Below, piece by piece: positions 26,213 to 35,426 of a stretch of DNA of 64,000 nt (position 1 is its first letter; the number at the start of each line of letters is the position of its first letter). The notes below the pieces were generated by a model. The model was not told the origin of the DNA. It worked only from the letters and a program-made list of their open reading frames with translations, and did no database searches. The translations under genes were made by a program, and so were the position numbers. The stretch is from NCBI GenBank assembly GCA_963704585.1, contig OY969919.1, forward strand, positions 2,914,001 to 2,978,000, in the 5' to 3' direction. Source of the DNA: Bog-756 sp963704585. Its GTDB lineage: Bacteria > Actinomycetota > Acidimicrobiia > Acidimicrobiales > RAAP-2.

Positions 26213-27725
26213 TCAGGGGCAGACCGTCCCGGCGGGCGGTAGGCCCCCGCCGGTCAGATAGACGGTCACCGATCGCTGCATGCATGCATCGGCTGCGCCA
26301 CTGAGCAGCCAGGTGTGGCCCCACCCGTCCCAGGTGAGCAGCACGGAGGTCGGGAAGGCCGCGGCGAGATGACGCGCCCCGACATAGGGCGTGTTCGGAT
26401 CGCCGGTGTTGCCGATCACGAGGACCGGTGGCGCCGCGGACGGCCGGAGGTCGACGATCGGCTGGATGCCCCGCGGCCACGCCACGCACCCGCCCATCGT
26501 GTAGGTCACCGCGTACCCGCCGAGCAGGGGATCGCGCGCGTCGAGCGCGCGGGCGAGCGTCCCGGCCGCGACCGGCCCGGGATGGTCGGCGGCGTCGTTG
26601 CAGGTGATCGCCCACAAAGGGTCGACCAGCGGTTCCCCGTCGACGTCGGTGGCGAATTCGAGTGACAGCGAGCGCAACGGGCCGCCGTCGCCGGCCTCCG
26701 CCGCGACGAGCGCGGTGAGGTACGTCGCGGTGAAGTCCGGGACGCTCACGGCGAAGAGCGATGCCGTCTCGAGGTCGCCGACGGTGACCGGGGCGCTGTC
26801 GCCCCCGCCGGGGGCCGGCAGCGGACGGGCGGTGAGCCGGGCCTGGAGCCCCCGGTAGGCCGCGGTCGGATCGGCGCCGAGCGGGCAGGGCGTGACACCG
26901 CCGCAGGTGGAGAGCAGGTGCTCGAGGGACCGCTCGGCGGCAGGCGCCTCTTCCGTCGCCTGCGTGGTCAAGGCGGCGTTCACGTCCACGGCGCCGTCGA
27001 GGACCATCGTCGCCACGTGGTGCGGGAAGAGATCCGCGTAGACCGCGCCGAGCACGGTGCCGTACGACAGGCCGTAGTAGCTGATGGTGGACAGACCGAG
27101 TGCCTGGCGGATCCGGTCCATGTCCCGCGCGGTGTCGACGGTGTCCACGTGCCGGGAGAGGAGCAGCGCGGCTCGCGGCGCACGCGTGCGCCATCGCGGT
27201 GAACACCGGCGCTCCCGGAAGGGGCAGTCCCGCCCGTGCGGGGACGGGAACGACGCTCACCGCGGCGGACGGGGAGGTGCCGCAGCGGAGCGGGTCGCTC
27301 GCGCCCGTGCCGCGCGGATCGAAGGTGACGAGGTCGAATGCGTCGAGCACGGCGGGTGGCAGCTGGCTGCGTGCGACGGGGAGGAGCTGGTTCCCGCTCT
27401 CGCCCGGGCCACCGGGGTTGAAGAGCAGGGTCCCGTGCCGGGCCCCGGGATCGGGTGCGGCCACCCGTGTCAGCGCGAGCGCGATCGAACCGGCGTCGGG
27501 TGCCCGGTAGTCGAGGGGGACCTGCACCGTCCCGCATTCGACGGTCGGATCCGACGCGCACGGCGACCAGGCGACCGGGGTGACCGGTGGCGGTGCGGGG
27601 AGGGGTGCGGTCGTCGGTGCGGTGCCCCCGGTCGCAGCCTGCGGACCCGCGCAGGCGGCACCGGCCAGCACGAGGCAGATCGCCCCGGCGAGTGCGGTCA
27701 GCCTGCCGTGACCGCGCGGCGCCAT
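26213..27725 (-). CDS. Secreted TAP-like alpha/beta-hydrolase, frameshifted
   Basis: This is an exported lipoprotein-like alpha/beta hydrolase of the tripeptidyl-aminopeptidase type, about 503 residues after correction. The N-terminus has a signal with LVLAGAACAG. The first part carries TLLFNPGGPGESGN and DLVTFDPRGTGASDP (oxyanion and HGGPG-like motifs). The nucleophile elbow YGLSYGTVLGAVYA, DPNTPYVGARHL and WDGWGHTWLLSGAADACM come from the second frame. The frames meet near 27165-27171, where adding GC to a gcgcg run gives continuous reading. Probably a sequence error; the substrate is a peptide or ester. Confidence 0.82.
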
Positions 27726-27801
27726 CGGCGAGACCGTACCAGCGGAGCAGGTCGGCGGCTCCGGAGGGAATCCCGCCGGAGCGTGGCACGTTGGATGGAG
27801 G

Positions 27802-28560
27802 GTGCACTCGCTGAGCATCCCGCTGGGCGCGAGCAAACGGGGCAGGTCAGACCCGGTGACCTGGCGCCTGCACGCGGCCCGGACCGTGGCCGTTGTGGGA
27901 GTCGCCGCGTACAACTGGTGGGTCGTCGTGCCCTTCGTCCCGGGCATGCTGCCGTCGGTCAACGGCTTCTTCTCGGACCTCGAGGCGACCGGGATGCCCC
28001 ACGCCGGCATCCTCGGCGACGCCGACGTCCTGGCCGGAGTGCTCATGCTCGTCGCACTGGTCCTGCGCGGCCCGTTGGCGGGCGGCCGGGCGCGCGGTGA
28101 GTGGAAGTGGCTGGTGGTCTTCGCCGCCGCGGGTACGATCGGCGGCCGGTACCCGTACGCCTGCGCCGAGGGGCTCAGCGCGACATGCCGCCGGCTCGAG
28201 TGGCAGCTCGCGCTCCCCGTGCACCACTACGTGCACATGCTCTCGGGGATCGTCGAGTTCGCCGCGCTGACGGCCGCGGCCGTGCTCGCCATGCGCCGGA
28301 CCCGTGCGCGCCACGACGTCGTGGCGCGCGGCTATACCGCGGTGGTCGCAGTTCTCGTGGCCGGCTACCCGCTGCTCGGGTTCGCCTACCTCGCCGACCG
28401 GTTCGGCACGCTCGTCGAGCCGGTCTTCTTCCTCACCTTCTCGACGATGCTCCTCCTCGAGATCTTCGAGCCGGCCGTCGCGCCCCCGGCCGAAGCGGTC
28501 ACCATCCGCGACAGCCGTACTGATCGGGCGGACTGGACTGGATCCGCTCCGCGACCATGA
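27802..28560 (+). CDS. Hypothetical multi-pass membrane protein (DUF998-like)
   Basis: This 252-residue protein has about six hydrophobic helices, starting near TVAVVGVAAYNWWVVVPFVPG. Helices 1 and 2 are linked by a loop with ATGMPHAGILGDAD, and helices 3 and 4 by GGRYPYACAEGLSATCRRLEW, a Cys-containing pattern reminiscent of DUF998-like membrane proteins. Function unknown. The GTG at 27802 sits right against a GGAGG, an unusually short spacing; a GTG at 27857 is an alternative start. The last 62 bases overlap the end of the Rpf-like gene on the other strand. Confidence 0.68.
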   Translation: MHSLSIPLGASKRGRSDPVTWRLHAARTVAVVGVAAYNWWVVVPFVPGMLPSVNGFFSDLEATGMPHAGILGDADVLAGVLMLVALVLRGPLAGGRARGEWKWLVVFAAAGTIGGRYPYACAEGLSATCRRLEWQLALPVHHYVHMLSGIVEFAALTAAAVLAMRRTRARHDVVARGYTAVVAVLVAGYPLLGFAYLADRFGTLVEPVFFLTFSTMLLLEIFEPAVAPPAEAVTIRDSRTDRADWTGSAPRP

Positions 28561-29041
28561 TCTGCTGGTCCTCGGTGGCCATGGCCGCCTCCGGCGCGTA
28601 GGCGAGCCCTCCGTACGCCGCCCAGTTCGAGCGGCGGATGCCGAGCCCGCCGCTGAACGCGGCGTTCTCCGCGTGCCAGTCGCCTGCCTCCTCGCAGAGC
28701 GCGACGCGTTCCCAGGCGGTGCGCTCGACCGGAGTCACGGTGTCGGGTGGTCCCGCCGTTGGGAGTGCCTGGGCGATCACCGGCGGCGCAGGTGGCGTGA
28801 ACGGGTGAGCCGGCAGGAACAACGGGGTGAGCTCGTCGAGCGGGGGGATCGCGGCTCTGCCTGCCGTGATCACCCGTACGAACGCGACGAGCTGCTGACC
28901 TCGGAGCGCGACCGGAGCCGACCGCCGCGGTCGCGCGTGTGGTGATGGACGAACCGACTCGGCAGGCGCAGGCTGCAGGACGGTGGTGGTGATGACGACA
29001 GCGACGGCGACGACCGCCGCGAGTGCAATGCGGGTCCGCAC
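28499..29041 (-). CDS. Secreted resuscitation-promoting-factor-like muralytic protein
   Basis: This protein of about 180 residues has an N-terminal signal/anchor (RIALAAVVAVAVVITTTVLQ), a Pro-rich linker and a C-terminal transglycosylase-like Rpf domain. The domain starts WERVALCEEAGDW, with the catalytic Glu after Cys, and ends with the partner Cys in YGCRGW; GGLAYAPEAAMATEDQQI is typical of the family. It should cleave peptidoglycan at the cell wall. The GTG at 29041 is preceded by GGGAGG. The start lies next to a 557-base gene-free stretch. No c-di-AMP riboswitch, often found before actinobacterial rpf genes, could be recognised. Confidence 0.86.
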   Translation of the reverse strand: MRTRIALAAVVAVAVVITTTVLQPAPAESVRPSPHARPRRSAPVALRGQQLVAFVRVITAGRAAIPPLDELTPLFLPAHPFTPPAPPVIAQALPTAGPPDTVTPVERTAWERVALCEEAGDWHAENAAFSGGLGIRRSNWAAYGGLAYAPEAAMATEDQQIMVAERIQSSPPDQYGCRGW

Positions 29042-29598
29042 GGCACCTCCCTTCGTCGGGCGCGCGAGCGCGCCTTCCTCTGCTCGGTGTTGGCGGGCGC
29101 CGGCCATTGCATGCGGTCCCCGGACGGCGAGCGGGCAGGCGTCGTTCGTCCTGGCGTTGCGCCAGAGGGTGTGCGGCCGGTTCGGTTATGCCCGGGCGTG
29201 CGTCGTTACGGCATCACTCGTTTCTTCTCGCGACCGTCGCCGGTCGGGGCGAGCGGGTCCTGCCGGCGATCGGACGCGACCGATCGGACCGGGTGTCCGA
29301 TCTCCTGCTGGTCGACCGTCCGGAGCCATCCGGCCCGGCCGGCCCGTCCGCCCGCACGTGGTGCGGGGATTCTGCCCAGCAGTGGTGCGTTTCCAAACGC
29401 CGTGAGGACCATAGCAGCGCGCGAGGTGCAAGATGGGGGACCGCTGCCTCCTGGGGGCTCTGACCTGGGGGAATGGCGTCGGAAATCCTCAATCTTGAGG
29501 GGGCCATTGGAGCATGGAGGTGACCGTTTGGCGGCCTGGTATTCCGGGCAAATCGCCCGCCGGGCACGGCCCGCACACGGTGCGCCCGGCGCCGTCCT
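29042..29598. other. 557-base gene-free region with several inverted repeats
   Basis: No protein here has family resemblance; the short frames are Arg/Pro/Ser-rich shadows. The stretch lies upstream of the Rpf-like gene and after the GH43-like gene, both on the minus strand. Perfect inverted repeats are CTGGCG-TTG-CGCCAG (29151-29165), GATCGGA with a 7-base loop and TCCGATC (29282-29302), GCGTTT-CC-AAACGC (29387-29400) and CCTCAA-TC-TTGAGG (29487-29500). It is less GC-rich than its surroundings at 29400-29500. It could be a long leader RNA, a terminator plus promoter, or a remnant. Confidence 0.5.
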
Positions 29599-30984
29599 TC
29601 AGGGGCTGACGACCGGGACCCCGCCGGTGATCGTCACCTGGCGGAGGAAGAGCGGACGGCTGTTGGGGTAGCCGACCTTCCCGGCGATCCACGCGTGGAA
29701 CGCCATCCAGAGCGTGCCCTGCGCGTCCGTGAAGAGCGCGGGTCCCCCGGGGCCGCTGAAGGTGGACTGCGAGGCGAGCAGCGGCTGCGGCGACTGGTCG
29801 GTGCACGGTCCGAGCGGTCCGTCGCAGCTCGCGTATCCGACCGCGTACGACGAGGTCTTCCAGTCGCTCCCCGAGTAGAAGAGGAGGTACTGACCGCCCG
29901 AGACGACCATGTCCGGTCCTTCGATGGAACCGTGCTGCCAGGCCTCGCTCGGCTGGAGCAGCCCCGACGGCGCGCCGGTGACCAGCGCGGTGCCGTCGGG
30001 CGTGAGCTGTTGCGACCAGAGTGTCGCCGGCGCGCCGTTCGCACCCTGCGACTTCCACACGAGGTAGGGCGTCCCGTCGGGTGCCACCACCGGACTGGGG
30101 TCGATCGAGCCGCCCTGGTCGAGCTGGCAGACGATCGGCCACGCCGAGTCGTCGAGGTAGGGACCCTGGGGCGCGGAGGCGACCGCCTCCGAAATGCACT
30201 GCTCGCCGCTGTTCGCGAAGACGGCCGAGTAGTACATGACGAAGGTGTTCCCGCGCTGCAGCACGGAGGGCGCCCACGTCGCGCCCGGCTGTGCCCACGG
30301 CGCGAGGTGGGGGAGCGCATCCCCGACCGCGGTCCAGTGCACCAGGTCGGTCGAGTCGATGATCTGGACGTTGCCGGCCACCGAGTTGGTGGCGAAGGCG
30401 TAGTACTGGTTGTCGAACGGCAGGACGAACGGGTCGGGGAAGTCGAAGGGGTAGACCGGCCCGCCCCTCGAGCCGTCGAGCGCGAGGCACGACGACGACA
30501 CGGCGTTGATCGACTGGACGGCCCCGGTCACGTTCGCGGCGGCCACGTCGCTCGTCGCATTCGAGACACCGCCGAGGCAGGTGTCGAGCGCCGCGAGGTC
30601 GAGGGTCTGGAAGAACTCGGTCCGCGACGCCGTGGAGAGGTTGCGCTCCGTCGAGGTGATCTCGTCCGACGTGGTGGCGACGGCCGCCCGGTGCCGCTCG
30701 AGTGACGCGCTCGACGCGTGCAGCGACGAGGTGGTGGCGATCTGGCTGCGATGCGTGGCGGTGAGCCGCTGGTCGACGGCGTGGAGGGCGCCGCGTGCGT
30801 CCCGGAGCTGCGCGTACACGAGCGCGTCGTAGGTCACGGCGGCGACGAGGAGCACGACGAGCGAGACGACCGCGACCACGCGCGGCTGCAGGACGCGGCC
30901 CCGCCGGGCCGGCGCGTCTCCGCCGGTGCCGTCGTCGCCGGTCGCGACCGTCGCCGGGGTGCGCTCGGGCGCGGTGAGGGTCAC
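29599..30984 (-). CDS. Membrane-anchored GH43-like glycosidase with shared N-terminal domain
   Basis: This protein of about 461 residues starts at a GTG overlapping the preceding stop (GTGA). An N-terminal helix (VVAVVSLVVLLVAAVTYDALV) anchors it. A coiled Ser/Thr-rich stretch with TLDLAALDTCLGGVSNATSD and a later Cys resembles the neighbouring gene's protein. The rest is a GH43-like five-blade propeller. All three catalytic acids appear: Asp in DFPDPFVLPF, Asp in SIDPSPVVAPDGTPYLVW and Glu in SIEGPDMVV. The domain should face outside. Its position after mftF suggests a link to mycofactocin glycan or to cell-surface arabinan/xylan; the substrate is unknown. Confidence 0.85.
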   Translation of the reverse strand: MTLTAPERTPATVATGDDGTGGDAPARRGRVLQPRVVAVVSLVVLLVAAVTYDALVYAQLRDARGALHAVDQRLTATHRSQIATTSSLHASSASLERHRAAVATTSDEITSTERNLSTASRTEFFQTLDLAALDTCLGGVSNATSDVAAANVTGAVQSINAVSSSCLALDGSRGGPVYPFDFPDPFVLPFDNQYYAFATNSVAGNVQIIDSTDLVHWTAVGDALPHLAPWAQPGATWAPSVLQRGNTFVMYYSAVFANSGEQCISEAVASAPQGPYLDDSAWPIVCQLDQGGSIDPSPVVAPDGTPYLVWKSQGANGAPATLWSQQLTPDGTALVTGAPSGLLQPSEAWQHGSIEGPDMVVSGGQYLLFYSGSDWKTSSYAVGYASCDGPLGPCTDQSPQPLLASQSTFSGPGGPALFTDAQGTLWMAFHAWIAGKVGYPNSRPLFLRQVTITGGVPVVSP

Positions 30985-31496
30985 GACTGGGGCCTCGCCT
31001 GCCGGCAGTCGGCACCGACGGAGGTCAGTGCCGATGCCGCGCCCCCGGAGTCCCCGACCGCGATCTGGTTGAGCGCCTGCTCGACGCCCGCGAGGCAACT
31101 GTCGAAGGCGGCGATGTCGAACCCCTTGGCGAAGACCGTGGCGTCGGTCTGGGCCAGCACCGCCTGGTCAGACGAGAGCTGGTCCGATTCGGCCGCGAGG
31201 GTCCGTCCGACTGCGGCGTCGGTCGACTCGGTGGTGTGCAGGTCGGCGCGGGTGGTGGCGAGGTGCTGGAGCGCCTGGTGGAGCTCCACGCGTGCGCCGG
31301 CGAGCGAGGTGTCGGTCCCCTGCAGGGAGGCATGGAGCACGACGCCGAGCACCACCGCGGCGAGCGCGGCGAGGAGCACGCCGACGACCGGCGCGGTGCG
31401 TCGCACGGTGCGGCGGGCGGAGCGCGCCTCGCTCGGGCCGGGTGCGTGGCCGGTCGACTCCGCCTGGGCGTCACCATCCATCGGGGGATCCGTCAC
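30981..31496 (-). CDS. Membrane-anchored coiled-coil protein, paralogue of the GH43 N-terminal domain
   Basis: This 171-residue protein of no recognised family has a charged N-terminus, one membrane helix (VVGVLLAALAAVVLGVVLHA), a helical region of about 70 residues with many Thr/Ala/Leu, and GFDIAAFDSCLAGVEQALNQ then a second Cys in VGADCRQA. The same arrangement occurs at the N-terminus of the next gene's protein, so the two share a domain and probably arose by duplication. They overlap by 4 bases and likely work together at the membrane. It lies 60 bases after mftF on the same strand. Confidence 0.72.
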   Translation of the reverse strand: MTDPPMDGDAQAESTGHAPGPSEARSARRTVRRTAPVVGVLLAALAAVVLGVVLHASLQGTDTSLAGARVELHQALQHLATTRADLHTTESTDAAVGRTLAAESDQLSSDQAVLAQTDATVFAKGFDIAAFDSCLAGVEQALNQIAVGDSGGAASALTSVGADCRQARPQS

Positions 31497-31556
31497 CTGT
31501 TCGACGTGGGGCAGGGGAAGGGCCGCTCTCGCCGCCGCGGCCCCGGGAGGTCCGGG

Positions 31557-32972
31557 TCAGTCTCGCGCCGATCGGGGCCCACGCGGGGTCGCGCGCACGG
31601 CCGGGATCACCGGCCGCAACGTCCGTGCGCGCAGGCTGCCGCTCCAGACGCCCGCCCCGTACGCGACGTCGTCGGCCACGCAGGCGATGGCCCAGCGGAC
31701 CGGGTCCATCGCCGGCCGGCGGCGCCACCACTCGACCACGGTCGGGAGGAGCACGAGCGCGGCGACCCGCCGTGCAGCGCGCGGGGACCGGCACGCGAAG
31801 GCCAGGAGCGCCGGCGACGCGAGCATGGTGAGCGCCCGCCCCGTCCCGATCGCCGTCCAGAAGGCTCCCGAGGCGGTCCAGCGGAGGGGGAGCCACCACG
31901 GGAGGTCGGTCCGGCCGGCGCGCGCACGTGCGGCGGCCGCGGCACCGCCTGCGAGCGCGGTCATCGTGCCGATCCGTCCCGCGAGCGCGGCGACGACGAT
32001 CGCGGTCGCCGCGGGCCGGAGCTCGACGGGGTGCAGGCGGTCGGGGTGCCGCCGGGCGAGCGGGCCCGCCGACTCGCCGTAGCGGAAGCGGCGCGCGAGG
32101 AGGCCCGTCCAGGTCGTGGGTTCCTCGTGGTGGACCTGGACCGCGGGCACGTAGCGCACGTGCCACCCCGCGTCCACGAGACGCCAGACGAGGTCCACGT
32201 CCTCGCCGACGAGGAGCGCTTCGTCGAATCCGTCCCCGAGCGCGGCGCGGCGGACGACGAGCGCGGCCGTCGGGGCGTAGCGCACGAGGCGGTCGGGCCC
32301 GACCTCTCCCTCGCGCTCTCCGAGATCGAGCGCGCTGTGGCCGTCACCGAAGCGGTCGATCGCGCGCCGACGCGCGCCGGTCGACGACGGTCGGACGCGG
32401 GGGGCGACCGCGCCGACCGCGGGGTCCTCGAAGAGCCAGCGGAGGCGCTCGAGCCAGTGCGCGGTGACGGTGCAGTCGCTGTCCACGAACGCAACGAGCT
32501 CGGTCTCGACCGCGTCGAGCCCTCGGTTGCGGGCAGCCGCAGGACCACCGCTCGTCGGGCACGCGATGAGCCTCGCCCCGTGTGCCCGGCAGACGTCGGC
32601 GACCGCGTCCGGGTCCACCGACCCGTCGTCGACCACGAGAGCGGGCACGTCACCGCCGATCGCATCGAGGCACCGATCGAGCTCGGCCGCCCGGTCCCGG
32701 ACGGGCACCACCACCGTCACCGACGGCGAGGCGTGGCCGCCGGTGCGACCCGGGCGAGGGTGGGCCATGCCGGCGTCGACCAGGCGGCGGCCGAGGACGC
32801 GGGCCGCCTCCGAGCCGGATGCGCCCGCGAGCTGGGCGTCGAGCTCGTCCCGCCCCTCGGGGGTGAGCGTGACCAGCCGCCCGGGGTACCCCCCGACCAG
32901 GACCGTCCCGTCCCGGCCCCGCCGGACCGACGGGTCGAGGACCAGCCCGAAGCCCTCGGGCAGCGGGATCAC
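31557..32972 (-). CDS. mftF: Mycofactocin glycosyltransferase MftF
   Basis: This 471-residue GT2-family enzyme adds glucose units to the mycofactocin cofactor. After an N-terminal extension (RDGTVLVGGYPGRLVTLTPEG) typical of MftF come VTVVVPVRDRAAELDRCLDA, LVVDDGSVD, the metal-binding AFVDSDCTV, EDVDLVWRLVDAGWHVRY and later hydrophobic segments for membrane association. The GTG start overlaps the stop of the SDR gene (GTGA). It sits at the end of the mycofactocin gene series, followed by two membrane proteins in the same direction. Confidence comes from sequence and location together. Confidence 0.93.
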   Translation of the reverse strand: MIPLPEGFGLVLDPSVRRGRDGTVLVGGYPGRLVTLTPEGRDELDAQLAGASGSEAARVLGRRLVDAGMAHPRPGRTGGHASPSVTVVVPVRDRAAELDRCLDAIGGDVPALVVDDGSVDPDAVADVCRAHGARLIACPTSGGPAAARNRGLDAVETELVAFVDSDCTVTAHWLERLRWLFEDPAVGAVAPRVRPSSTGARRRAIDRFGDGHSALDLGEREGEVGPDRLVRYAPTAALVVRRAALGDGFDEALLVGEDVDLVWRLVDAGWHVRYVPAVQVHHEEPTTWTGLLARRFRYGESAGPLARRHPDRLHPVELRPAATAIVVAALAGRIGTMTALAGGAAAAARARAGRTDLPWWLPLRWTASGAFWTAIGTGRALTMLASPALLAFACRSPRAARRVAALVLLPTVVEWWRRRPAMDPVRWAIACVADDVAYGAGVWSGSLRARTLRPVIPAVRATPRGPRSARD

Positions 32973-33781
32973 AACGTGAGGCCGCCGTCCACGGGGAGCA
33001 CGGCACCGGTCACGGCGTCCCCCTCGCCTCCGGCCAGCCAGACGAGGACGTCCGCCACCTCCTCGGGCGCGAGGAGCCGGCCGATCGGCTGATGGGCGGC
33101 GAACCCCCGGGTGTCGGCCTGGCCGTACAGCCGGGCGCTCTCCTCCAACATGGCGGTCGCCGTCGACCCCGGGCTCACCGCGTTGGCGGTCACGCCGGTT
33201 CCCGCGAGCTCGACGGCGAGACCCCGGACGAGCCCGGCCACCCCCGCCTTCGCCGCACCGTACGCGGCGAGCATCGGCAGCCCGCGGGAGGCGGCGGCCG
33301 ATGCGACCGCGAGGAAGCGGCCGTGGCGCGGCTCGGGTCGCCGGAGGAGCGCGGGCACGGCGACGCGCGCGGCGGTGATCGGCCCGCCGAGGTCGACCCC
33401 GAGGACCGCACCCAGGTGGTCGGCGGGCATCTCCCAGAGGGGCACGCCGCCCGCGATGACCCCGGCGACCGCGACCATGGCGTCGAGGCCCCCGAAGCGC
33501 CGCTCGGCGAGCTCGACCGCGGCGGTGAGCGCCGTCGCGTCGGTCGTGTCGGCCACGTGCGCGACGACCGGGACGTCTCCCGCCGCGCCGCGCGGGTGGG
33601 ATGCGAGTGCGGTGGCGACGACCGAGTCGAGCTCGGTCCGGGTGCCCATCCGATAGGGAAGTCTCGCGTCGTCACTGCAGCGGTCGACGGCGACGACCGA
33701 CCAGCCGCCGGCCGCGAGGCCGCGCACCGTCGCCGCGCCGATGCCGCGTGCAGCGCCGGTCACGATCGCCACCCGGTCCAT
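32969..33781 (-). CDS. Mycofactocin-coupled SDR-family oxidoreductase (1)
   Basis: This 270-residue short-chain dehydrogenase has the nucleotide motif VTGAARGIGAATV and the Ser/Tyr/Lys active site in VASAAASRGLPMLAAYGAAKAGVAG. The insertion after the second strand (CSDDARLPYRMGTRTELDS) resembles the extra segment in mycofactocin-coupled SDRs, which hold NAD tightly and depend on mycofactocin for reoxidation. It lies between mftE (TGATG overlap) and mftF. The substrate is probably an alcohol or hydroxy compound; it cannot be named. Confidence 0.88.
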   Translation of the reverse strand: MDRVAIVTGAARGIGAATVRGLAAGGWSVVAVDRCSDDARLPYRMGTRTELDSVVATALASHPRGAAGDVPVVAHVADTTDATALTAAVELAERRFGGLDAMVAVAGVIAGGVPLWEMPADHLGAVLGVDLGGPITAARVAVPALLRRPEPRHGRFLAVASAAASRGLPMLAAYGAAKAGVAGLVRGLAVELAGTGVTANAVSPGSTATAMLEESARLYGQADTRGFAAHQPIGRLLAPEEVADVLVWLAGGEGDAVTGAVLPVDGGLTL

Positions 33782-34479
33782 CAGCCCACCTCCTGGTGTT
33801 CGTCGCCCGGCCCGTCGAGCCGCGCCACGAGATCGTCGACCGCCGCCGCGAGCAGCGCGCGTCCCTCGTTGGGATGTGCCCCGGCGGGGTCGCCGAGGAC
33901 GCCGTTCGCGCTCACCGCACGCACCCCGTGCGCGCGCAGCAGTGGCGCGAGCTCGTCGGCCGGCCGGCGGTCACCGGCCGCCGCGCGCTCGAGGTCGACA
34001 CACCCGGGCGCGATCGCGAGCATGACCGACGTCTCGATGCGGCCTGCGTGCAGATCACCGGGCCACCGGGGCCAGAACGCCTCCACGGGATGGCCCTCCA
34101 TGCGGAGCCGCGCCAGGGCCCGCCGGAGCGGCGCGGCGTTGCCACCGTGCGCACAGACCAGCACGGTCCGGTCGAACACGGTCGCCGCGGAGCGTCCGAG
34201 CTCGAGGATGACCTGCTCGGTCGCTTCCTGCCCGATGGAGAGGGTGCCCGCGAACCCGGCGTGCTCGCCGCTGGAGCCGAAGGCGAGCGCCGGTGCGACG
34301 ACGGTGCGGCCGACCTGGGCGGCAGTCGCCTCCGCGATCGCGACCGCGATGTCGGTGTCGGTCGTGCACGGGAGGTGGGGCCCGTGCTGCTCGGTCGCCC
34401 CGACCGGCACGAGGAGGACGCCGCCCGCCGCGGCTGCTGCCTCGACCGCCGGCCACGCCGCAGTGGCGAGACGCGTCAT
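33781..34479 (-). CDS. mftE: Mycofactocin precursor peptidase MftE (creatininase family)
   Basis: This 232-residue metal-dependent peptidase of the creatininase family releases the modified C-terminal Val-Tyr piece of MftA after MftC has acted. Metal-binding residues appear in LLVPVGATEQHGPHLPCTTD, FGSSGEHAGFAGTLSIG, VCAHGGNAAPL and HAGRIETSVMLAI. The size and motifs match MftE. Its ATG overlaps the stop of the ETF-beta gene. Unlike the mycobacterial order, seven redox genes separate it from mftC and no mftD precedes it. Confidence 0.93.
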   Translation of the reverse strand: MTRLATAAWPAVEAAAAAGGVLLVPVGATEQHGPHLPCTTDTDIAVAIAEATAAQVGRTVVAPALAFGSSGEHAGFAGTLSIGQEATEQVILELGRSAATVFDRTVLVCAHGGNAAPLRRALARLRMEGHPVEAFWPRWPGDLHAGRIETSVMLAIAPGCVDLERAAAGDRRPADELAPLLRAHGVRAVSANGVLGDPAGAHPNEGRALLAAAVDDLVARLDGPGDEHQEVG

Positions 34480-35426
34480 GGCTCGCGCCCTCGGTCTGCG
34501 CCCGGGAGCTCGTCGAGGTAGCCCTGACGCACGAGGTACGCGAGCAGCTCGTCGGCCGCCTCCTCGGCTCCGAGCGGACCGACCACCGTGGGCGGCTCGT
34601 GCGCGACGAGCACGCCGGTGAGCGCGAGGAGCCGGTCACGGGGGTCGTCGCCCGGGGGCGCCGGCCGCACGCGGGCGCGCGGCGCGAACGGCCTCGTCCC
34701 GCCGATCGCGTACCGTCCGGACCGGTGGCCCGCCCCGGGTGCCGCACGGCCGGTCGACGCGACCGGGACGGCCGTGGTGCCGGCCTCGAGGGCCGCGGCG
34801 AGCCCGGCCCGCCGCAGCCGCCGGCCGGCGCCCTCCACCGAGCAGACCGCGGGGAGTGGCACACGGAGGCGCTCGCGCCATCCGCCGTCGAGGCGCCGCT
34901 CCGCGAGGAGCGAACGGGGCCGCTCCGGGTCGGCGGCGAGGGAGACCAGGCCGAGCGCCTGCGCCGCCTGCAGCTCGTGGGCGAGGAGGGCGGGGAACGC
35001 ACCGGTCCCTCGGTCCGCCGACCGGTCGCCGCACACGACGAGCTCCGCCCCGCCGTGCTCGTTGATCACGGACGCGACCGTCCGGGCGAGCCCGCCCTCG
35101 TCGTCGGCGAGCACGACCGCACGACCGTGGTCGGTCGTCTCGTCCCCCCAGGGGACGCGGACCGCCGACGCGCCGAGCGCGACCGCGTCGCGCAGGACCG
35201 CCTCGACGTCGGCCGGGCCCGCGGCGACCGCGAGGACGTTTCCCGACCACCGCTCGGCGAAGGTCAGGGCGAGCTCGAGCGCCGCCGCGTCGGCCGCAGC
35301 GAGCCCGATGCCGAGCAGGTCGGTCGAGACCGCCCCGTCCAGGGGGTCGACCTCCGGCCGGAGGTCGCAGACGCGCAGGCACGCCACCACGAGCGGTCCG
35401 ACCGGGTGTGGAGCGGACCGGCTCAT
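34476..35426 (-). CDS. Mycofactocin-associated electron transfer flavoprotein beta subunit
   Basis: This protein of about 316 residues resembles ETF-beta. It shows VEAVLRDAVALGASAVRVPWG and VINEHGGAELVVCGDRSADRGTGAFPALLA, the AMP-binding type of motif seen in ETF/FixA (CGxxAxDxxxGxxP). The C-terminal 90 residues are less conserved and Pro/Arg-rich. I start at the ATG (MSRSAPHPVG) that overlaps the FixX-like stop; the longer frame includes shadow sequence. With the alpha subunit it should accept electrons from dehydrogenases and pass them to the FixC-like quinone reductase. Confidence 0.85.
   Translation of the reverse strand: MSRSAPHPVGPLVVACLRVCDLRPEVDPLDGAVSTDLLGIGLAAADAAALELALTFAERWSGNVLAVAAGPADVEAVLRDAVALGASAVRVPWGDETTDHGRAVVLADDEGGLARTVASVINEHGGAELVVCGDRSADRGTGAFPALLAHELQAAQALGLVSLAADPERPRSLLAERRLDGGWRERLRVPLPAVCSVEGAGRRLRRAGLAAALEAGTTAVPVASTGRAAPGAGHRSGRYAIGGTRPFAPRARVRPAPPGDDPRDRLLALTGVLVAHEPPTVVGPLGAEEAADELLAYLVRQGYLDELPGADRGREP

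Noticed and set aside
29042..29300. c-di-AMP (ydaO) riboswitch before the Rpf-like gene
   Set aside because: I looked for the conserved GGGGGACCCA-like and GCCUAACC-like pieces on the minus strand and did not find them.
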